DNA from: CAVRUH01 sp963822595 | GTDB taxonomy: Bacteria; Chlamydiota; Chlamydiia; Chlamydiales; Waddliaceae | Reading direction: 5' to 3' | Assembly: GCA_963822595.1 (NCBI GenBank) | Contig: CAWGIG010000003.1 | Location: 248,001-312,000, forward strand | Length of the DNA: 64,000 nucleotides | In this document: positions 59,985 through 64,000 of the stretch, one piece after another | Layout of the letters: the number at the start of each line of letters is the position of its first letter | Numbering within the stretch: position 1 is the stretch's first letter | Made by a program: the position numbers and the translations under genes | Notes under the pieces: generated by a model | The model's input: the letters and a program-made list of their open reading frames with translations, nothing else | Told to the model about the DNA's origin: nothing | Databases searched by the model: none

Positions 59985-60534
59985 AGGTGCACTCTCCATA
60001 AAAACCGATGACAATCTTCTTCCATACATCGAAAGTGAGGTGCGGGATGGCGTCCTCTATCTGGGTCCAAAAAAGGAAGGCAAATCCATAAATCTTAACC
60101 CCTCCAAAAACATCTTTTACACAGCAACGGTCAAAAAATTAGACAGCCTTTCTGTAGCCGGATATAGCGATGTCCATTCTATTCATAAAATTAGTGGTGA
60201 TCGACTAGATATTAATGTAAATGGTAGTGTCACTTTGGATCTTGATATCGATGTTAAGTCGTTAAATATTTCAAGCAATGGTTTGGGCAATGTAAAGCTT
60301 GCGGGTTCGGCAGACTCAATCAAAATTAATATCGCCGGAGCAGGAACCTATAATGCCTTGGACCTTGTTGTCAAACATGCAGAAGTGAGTGTTGCTGGGA
60401 GTGGAACAATCTCTCTTAATGTTTCCGATACTTTAGATGTCAATCTTGCTGGTGCCGGGAACGTGAACTATAAAGGGGATCCTAAAGTCACATCCAAAAT
60501 TGGCGGCATTGGCAAGTTAAATAAAGTTGAGTAA
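59869..60534 (+). CDS. GIN-domain (DUF2807) lipoprotein, C-terminal part (frameshifted)
   Basis: From about 59966 this frame continues the GIN domain as DIKQGDKGALSIKTDDNLLPYIESEVRDGVLYLG. It then runs through a right-handed beta-helix-like series ending in many Gly/Ser/Asn-Val steps (SVAGYSDVHSIHKISG, LNISSNGLGNVKLAGSADSI, INIAGAGTYNALDL, SVAGSGTISLNVSDTLDVNLAGAGNV). DUF2807 proteins are cell-surface or periplasmic beta-helices of unknown function. The true protein spans 59802-60534. The ATG at 59869 is inside the gene, not its start. Confidence 0.7.
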   Translation: MKKGLMDREMLSQKKGRSPIFMRFPFPELVTLDIKQGDKGALSIKTDDNLLPYIESEVRDGVLYLGPKKEGKSINLNPSKNIFYTATVKKLDSLSVAGYSDVHSIHKISGDRLDINVNGSVTLDLDIDVKSLNISSNGLGNVKLAGSADSIKINIAGAGTYNALDLVVKHAEVSVAGSGTISLNVSDTLDVNLAGAGNVNYKGDPKVTSKIGGIGKLNKVE

Positions 60535-60548
60535 CCTTCGAAGCAAGT

Positions 60549-60612
60549 AAACTATAAAGTTATTATTGACCATTTGTCGCGCCACAAATGGTCAATAATA
60601 ACTTTATAGTTT
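60549..60612. terminator. Perfect 29-bp hairpin between convergent genes
   Basis: AAACTATAAAGTTATTATTG... (60549-60577) pairs perfectly with 60584-60612 around the six-base CGCGCC loop. It lies between the GIN-domain protein stop (60534) and the SRPBCC-like protein stop (60615), the position of a bidirectional terminator. At 29 bp it is much longer than a normal intrinsic terminator and may be a transposon-derived palindrome reused for termination. Confidence 0.75.
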
Positions 60613-60614
60613 TA

Positions 60615-61121
60615 CTAGCTATTTAGTTTTTTGCGAAGCAGCTTGAAGATTTCGATTCTTACAAGGCCGCTGAAGGGACGGACAAAAAACCAATAGAAGC
60701 TGAATTTTCGTCTGCTGGAAGTATCTGTACAGTAGATCCGGGTTTCGGTAGAGACTATTGTGCCTTCAGGAGAGTTTTTGAAAGTAAAATTCCAGGCTAA
60801 TTTGGCGTAATTCGGAGCATTAAAACTTTCAAATTCTTCTTTTTGAAAGGCGACAATTTGACCTTGGGGCGTCCATGGACGGGCAATGAGGCCCAAAACA
60901 ATTTCTTGAGGTAGATCATTCGCTAAAAGGGTAAAGCTTTTTTCCAAATCTTTAAATTTACCGGTTTTAAGTCCTCTGAGCTGAAATAAAATCCGCAAAA
61001 TAAAAGATTCAGAAAAATCGACTTTTAAAAGCGCATCATAAGCTTGCTCGGGAGTTGACTTTACGGTCATCTCGTGACGTTCTGAAAAATCGAATACTGG
61101 CAAATATTCATCTAACTTCAT
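60615..61121 (-). CDS. SRPBCC-fold-like protein of unknown function
   Basis: 168 residues. The start MKLDEYLPVFDFSERHEM and the segments TPEQAYDALLKVDFSES, AFQKEEFESF and KLAWNFTFKNSPEGTIVSTETRI are those of small START/SRPBCC-type ligand-binding barrels (a helix, then antiparallel strands ending in an alternating TxTETR). No catalytic residues are diagnostic. The C-terminus is basic and aromatic (FYWFFVRPFSGLVRIEIF). Read with moderate certainty; it stands between a palindrome and a gene-poor 371-bp gap. Confidence 0.6.
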   Translation of the reverse strand: MKLDEYLPVFDFSERHEMTVKSTPEQAYDALLKVDFSESFILRILFQLRGLKTGKFKDLEKSFTLLANDLPQEIVLGLIARPWTPQGQIVAFQKEEFESFNAPNYAKLAWNFTFKNSPEGTIVSTETRIYCTDTSSRRKFSFYWFFVRPFSGLVRIEIFKLLRKKLNS

Positions 61122-61322
61122 CTCAATTCTTCCATTCGTAATTTGATCCTGTTTATATATGACCTCGAGATTTATAAGCTAGCCTTAGAAATATCTGCAT
61201 AATCTCAACAAATTAAAATACTTAAATCACAACATAACATACATTATCAGACCCAATTTTTATTTGAAAGGCGAGTCCGCGACGCCCTAAACGATAGCAA
61301 GTAGATTAGGCAGAGGGTATTA

Positions 61323-61472
61323 TTACAAGATAAAAATTCCATCACCAATAATTGATACTCCATTAGATACTTGACCTTGATTCAACTCCCTTTCAAGTTC
61401 AAGCGCGCGCAAGTCTCTTTTAATCCCAATGTCTAAGCCAAATTTATCCAATAAAAACACTGATAAAGATTC
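61323..61472 (-). pseudogene. Probable C-terminal remnant of a decayed gene
   Basis: In the 371-bp gap 61122-61492 the minus strand holds a short open stretch without a start codon, beginning after a TAG and ending at TAA (61323-61325). It encodes ESLSVFLLDKFGLDIG, then KRDLRALELERELNQG and finally VSIIGDGIFIL, which looks like protein rather than random sequence. The upstream part of the gene appears to be missing. I take it as the tail of a broken gene, possibly an earlier neighbour of the kinase-like gene. The rest of the gap holds nothing I can name. Confidence 0.35.
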
Positions 61473-61492
61473 CTAAACTGCATAGGACGAAA

Positions 61493-62683
61493 TTATTTTT
61501 TTTGATTAGGTTCTCCTAATTCCTTAATGACTGTCTCTAACAATACCAGGGCTTCGGATGAAGAAATTCTTTTAACATAGAAAGGTTCCACCATTAATTG
61601 AATCATTTGAATGAGTTTGTTCGAACACCCTTCCGCTTTCATCATACCATGAATAAGTTTCATGAATGCAAGGTGATCCTGACCTTCATGAATGACTCGC
61701 ACAGTTATTCCTCGATAGGCCCTGCCCCACAATATCGCTTTTTTCGTGATAATTTCAAAAATCGTTTTACCAAAGGCATATATATCTGCTTTTTCAAACA
61801 GGTTTGATATTTCAGATAGATTTTTTCTATTTATTAATGTCCCAAGGCTATCTTTGTCTCCAAAGTTTGTATATAATGGAGAAGTTGTACCGCTTATTTT
61901 TGAACATTTTATCTTATCTTCAATATCTGTTTGAGCCAAAATATCTTTAATTTTCTCAGTAGTCCTAGACCCGGCAAAATCAGTAAAAGCGAGTTTAGTT
62001 CCGGAATACAAAATATTAGCGGGTTTTATGTCTCGATGGTATATCCCTAAAGAGTGAATGTATTTTAACCCTTCTAATAGAACTCGGCATCCTTTGAGAA
62101 AATCCAATAATGGAAAAGTTTTTTTAATAGGAGAATCGGGTTGATCGTAGTTGGCACAACAATCTGATAAAGAACCCTCATACCTTGTCATAAAAATTCC
62201 GAAACGATCCTCAGCATTTTTAGCTAAACGGTTAGGTTTGACGAAACCTGGAACGTAGCCATTTTGGTGTATCTTTGATAAGATAGAGTTATGATGGGTG
62301 ATGTCATCATTATTTGAATCTTTCGGAATTAATATTAACTCCCCTTGAGCTGTTACCATGGATGCTCTGTCTTTGTGAGTCATTTTTTCTAATGAAAAGG
62401 TCCGAACCCCTTTTACTTGCATAAAGTTACCTTTACCTAAGACTTCTGTCTCTTCTTCAACCAAAAAGAATTTTTTATTTTCTCCCTTTTTATGAGAGAC
62501 AAATCTAGCTTTCTTGGTAGGAGTCAGTGAAACCACAGTCATACTTATCGCTGGAAATTCATCAAAAACTCTTTTAGCTGTTGCTGTAATTTTCCCCAAT
62601 TCCTCTTTAGAAATTTTTTCACCAAAAATTTCAAAGACTTCGTTAGAAGGATTTGGTTGACTAGCCTGCCCTGTTACTATCAT
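61493..62683 (-). CDS. Protein-kinase-like protein, DFA variant
   Basis: 396 residues. The kinase-like fold starts at about 80 with the glycine loop VLGKGNFMQV (81-90), close to LGKGGFKQV of the kinase-like protein at 58138. The catalytic loop is intact: YHRDIKPANIL (Asp218). The metal-binding motif reads DFA (235-237) instead of DFG. The activation segment and the C-lobe (DIYAFGKTIFEIITKK) follow. The two kinase-like proteins are distant relatives. Possible pseudokinase or atypical kinase delivered to the host; this is inference. A short AT-rich region lies upstream. Confidence 0.75.
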   Translation of the reverse strand: MIVTGQASQPNPSNEVFEIFGEKISKEELGKITATAKRVFDEFPAISMTVVSLTPTKKARFVSHKKGENKKFFLVEEETEVLGKGNFMQVKGVRTFSLEKMTHKDRASMVTAQGELILIPKDSNNDDITHHNSILSKIHQNGYVPGFVKPNRLAKNAEDRFGIFMTRYEGSLSDCCANYDQPDSPIKKTFPLLDFLKGCRVLLEGLKYIHSLGIYHRDIKPANILYSGTKLAFTDFAGSRTTEKIKDILAQTDIEDKIKCSKISGTTSPLYTNFGDKDSLGTLINRKNLSEISNLFEKADIYAFGKTIFEIITKKAILWGRAYRGITVRVIHEGQDHLAFMKLIHGMMKAEGCSNKLIQMIQLMVEPFYVKRISSSEALVLLETVIKELGEPNQKK

Positions 62684-62837
62684 AATAATTTTCTCAAATT
62701 TGTTTATTTATAATTTTCAATATATTATATCATAATATCAAATTTAAAATAAATAACAAATTTGAATACTTCCCTTTGCTTCTTCACGGGTGATTTTTGA
62801 TTGAATTGGAAAGAAAATTGAGCTATATTCCCGCTGT

Positions 62838-64000
62838 ATGACCCCAAAATCCGATCAATGTTACTCGATTGCCATTGTGGGCGCCGGTTTTTCCGGCGCT
62901 ATGCTCGCCTATCACCTTATCCAAAAAGCGCGGAGTCCGCTTGACATCTACCTGATTGAAAAGACGGGTTCTTTCGCCAAGGGACCGGCCTATTCAACTC
63001 TAGAATCTTGCCATCTGCTAAATGTTCGCGCCGAGCAGATGGGAGCTATTGCCGGAGACCCCAATCACTTCTACCGTTGGGTGGTAGAGAATGAGTTTAC
63101 GTGGCGCGACAGTGACCCCTCTTTCAAAACACTAAAAATATCGCCGCAAAGTTTTCTTCCAAGGAAGCTTTATGCAATCTATCTGAACGCCCTGCTGCAA
63201 CAGAGCATTCGTGATGCTAAAGAAAAAGATATTCAACTGCAGTTGATCTCTAAAGAAGCGGTGGATGCTGCGATCACCCCCCTGGGGAAAATCGCCGTCC
63301 ATCTTGGTGATGGCAGCTCCATCACCGCCGGCACACTTGTCCTGGCGACCGGGTTGTGTCCAACCAAACAGTTTGAGTTTTCTCCGGAGGACCTCACCGT
63401 CCAACAGCGTTATATTTCAAATATCTGGGAGAGGAATGGTGCAAACATACCCATCAACCTCACGGAAACCTCTCACGTTGCTATCATCGGGACGGGCCTA
63501 ACAATGGTCGACGCCTGCATGACCCTATTTCAAAAAGGGTATCAAGGCAAGATTACCGCTTTGTCCTCGCATGGCAAGCTCTCTGAATCCCACAAGGAGT
63601 CGTTGTCAGCCTACCCTCTCTCTTTCAATCCTGATATCGCGCCTTTGTCGGCGTTGAAACTATTTTCCCGCTTCCACCAGGAGCTAAAAAAAGCCACGGC
63701 AGCGGGGCATGACTGGCGTGCAGTCGTTGATGCCTTGCGGCCGGTGACCGTGTCGTTGTGGGAGCAGTTGTCGCTGCTCGAGCGCAAGCGGTTTTTGCGG
63801 CTCTTGTCTAGCGGATGGAACCGTCATCGCCATCGGGTGCCGCCCAATTGTTATGATATCTTAAGGGAGAAAATGACGGATGGCACGCTTGACATCCTCG
63901 CCGGCAAGGTCAAAGCGGTAGAGGCGGGAGACCCTAAACGATTGATCGTTGTGTATCAGCTGCGAGGCAGCGGCAGTCAGAAGACTTTGAAGGCTGATTG
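62838..64000 (+). CDS. FAD/NAD(P)-binding oxidoreductase, N-terminal 387 residues (runs off the window)
   Basis: The open frame from ATG 62838 to the window end reads MTPKSDQCYSIAIVGAGFSGAM, a dinucleotide-binding GAGFSG Rossmann loop, then EKTGSFAKGPAYSTLESCHL, NVRAEQMGAIAGDPNHFYRWV, and a second nucleotide loop (HVAIIGTGLTMVDACM). Later it has WNRHRHRVPPNCYDIL. This pattern fits the FAD-NAD(P)-binding protein family (YdhS-like, pfam NAD_binding_9). The base composition and codon use are clearly GC-richer than in the rest of the window, a hint of recent transfer. Confidence 0.85.
   Translation, partial: MTPKSDQCYSIAIVGAGFSGAMLAYHLIQKARSPLDIYLIEKTGSFAKGPAYSTLESCHLLNVRAEQMGAIAGDPNHFYRWVVENEFTWRDSDPSFKTLKISPQSFLPRKLYAIYLNALLQQSIRDAKEKDIQLQLISKEAVDAAITPLGKIAVHLGDGSSITAGTLVLATGLCPTKQFEFSPEDLTVQQRYISNIWERNGANIPINLTETSHVAIIGTGLTMVDACMTLFQKGYQGKITALSSHGKLSESHKESLSAYPLSFNPDIAPLSALKLFSRFHQELKKATAAGHDWRAVVDALRPVTVSLWEQLSLLERKRFLRLLSSGWNRHRHRVPPNCYDILREKMTDGTLDILAGKVKAVEAGDPKRLIVVYQLRGSGSQKTLKAD

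Overview
The window looks like a piece of a Parachlamydiales-type (environmental) chlamydia, an obligate intracellular bacterium of amoebae or other eukaryotes. The main reasons are the gene order kdsB-pyrG-yqgF-zwf-(opcA)-pgl, which is the chlamydial arrangement, and several chlamydia-style protein families: tandem BTB/LRR proteins, an Rhs protein ending in a DUF687-like hydrolase domain and followed by a lipoprotein, and kinase-like proteins with unique N-termini. Large orphan helical proteins fit the same picture. A metK-ahcY pair argues against the reduced Chlamydiaceae. The DNA is AT-rich apart from the last 1.2 kb, which is visibly GC-richer. I found no rRNA, tRNA or CRISPR array.

Layout. 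0-8 kb: the metK 3' end and ahcY, then a frameshifted membrane-anchored orphan and two tandem BTB-LRR proteins. 8-18 kb: an alpha/beta hydrolase, a cation/proton antiporter, a coiled-coil protein, a DUF502 protein, RNase R (two compensating shifts), leuS (one shift) and nagZ. 18-24 kb: two large orphans, a small helical protein and a PEBP-family protein. 24-31 kb: acs, a 440-bp repeat-filled gap, a zinc-ribbon protein coupled to a frameshifted sialidase-like propeller, a cyclophilin, a small membrane protein, tsaD and a possible Cys/His hydrolase. 31-41 kb: a large sensor kinase, then the minus-strand operon kdsB-pyrG-yqgF-zwf-opcA-pgl. 41-48 kb: a HicA/HicB-like pair, an orphan, a CDF transporter, a coiled-coil protein, a DoxX protein and the lemA-M48 peptidase pair. 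48-54 kb: the Rhs-DUF687 protein and its lipoprotein. 54-58 kb: TerC, then the brnQ-nhaD-carbonic anhydrase operon. 58-64 kb: two kinase-like proteins around a frameshifted GIN-domain (DUF2807) protein and an SRPBCC-like protein, then the start of an FAD/NAD(P) oxidoreductase.

How the genes work together. The zwf/opcA/pgl block is the oxidative pentose-phosphate entry. kdsB serves lipopolysaccharide and pyrG serves nucleotides. NhaD, carbonic anhydrase, the second antiporter and TerC suggest ion and pH homeostasis. The BTB-LRR, kinase-like, Rhs-DUF687 and possible Cys/His proteins are candidate host-interaction factors.

Two signals are not explained by the genes. First, there is a dense set of long intergenic palindromes. 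They include a MITE-like family (two complete copies plus a solo end) and a CGAAG-rich palindrome family (three copies); several supply the last codons and stop of the neighbouring gene. Second, at least five otherwise intact genes, including the essential leuS, carry single-base frameshifts. That pattern points to uncorrected sequence errors or, less likely, recent decay.
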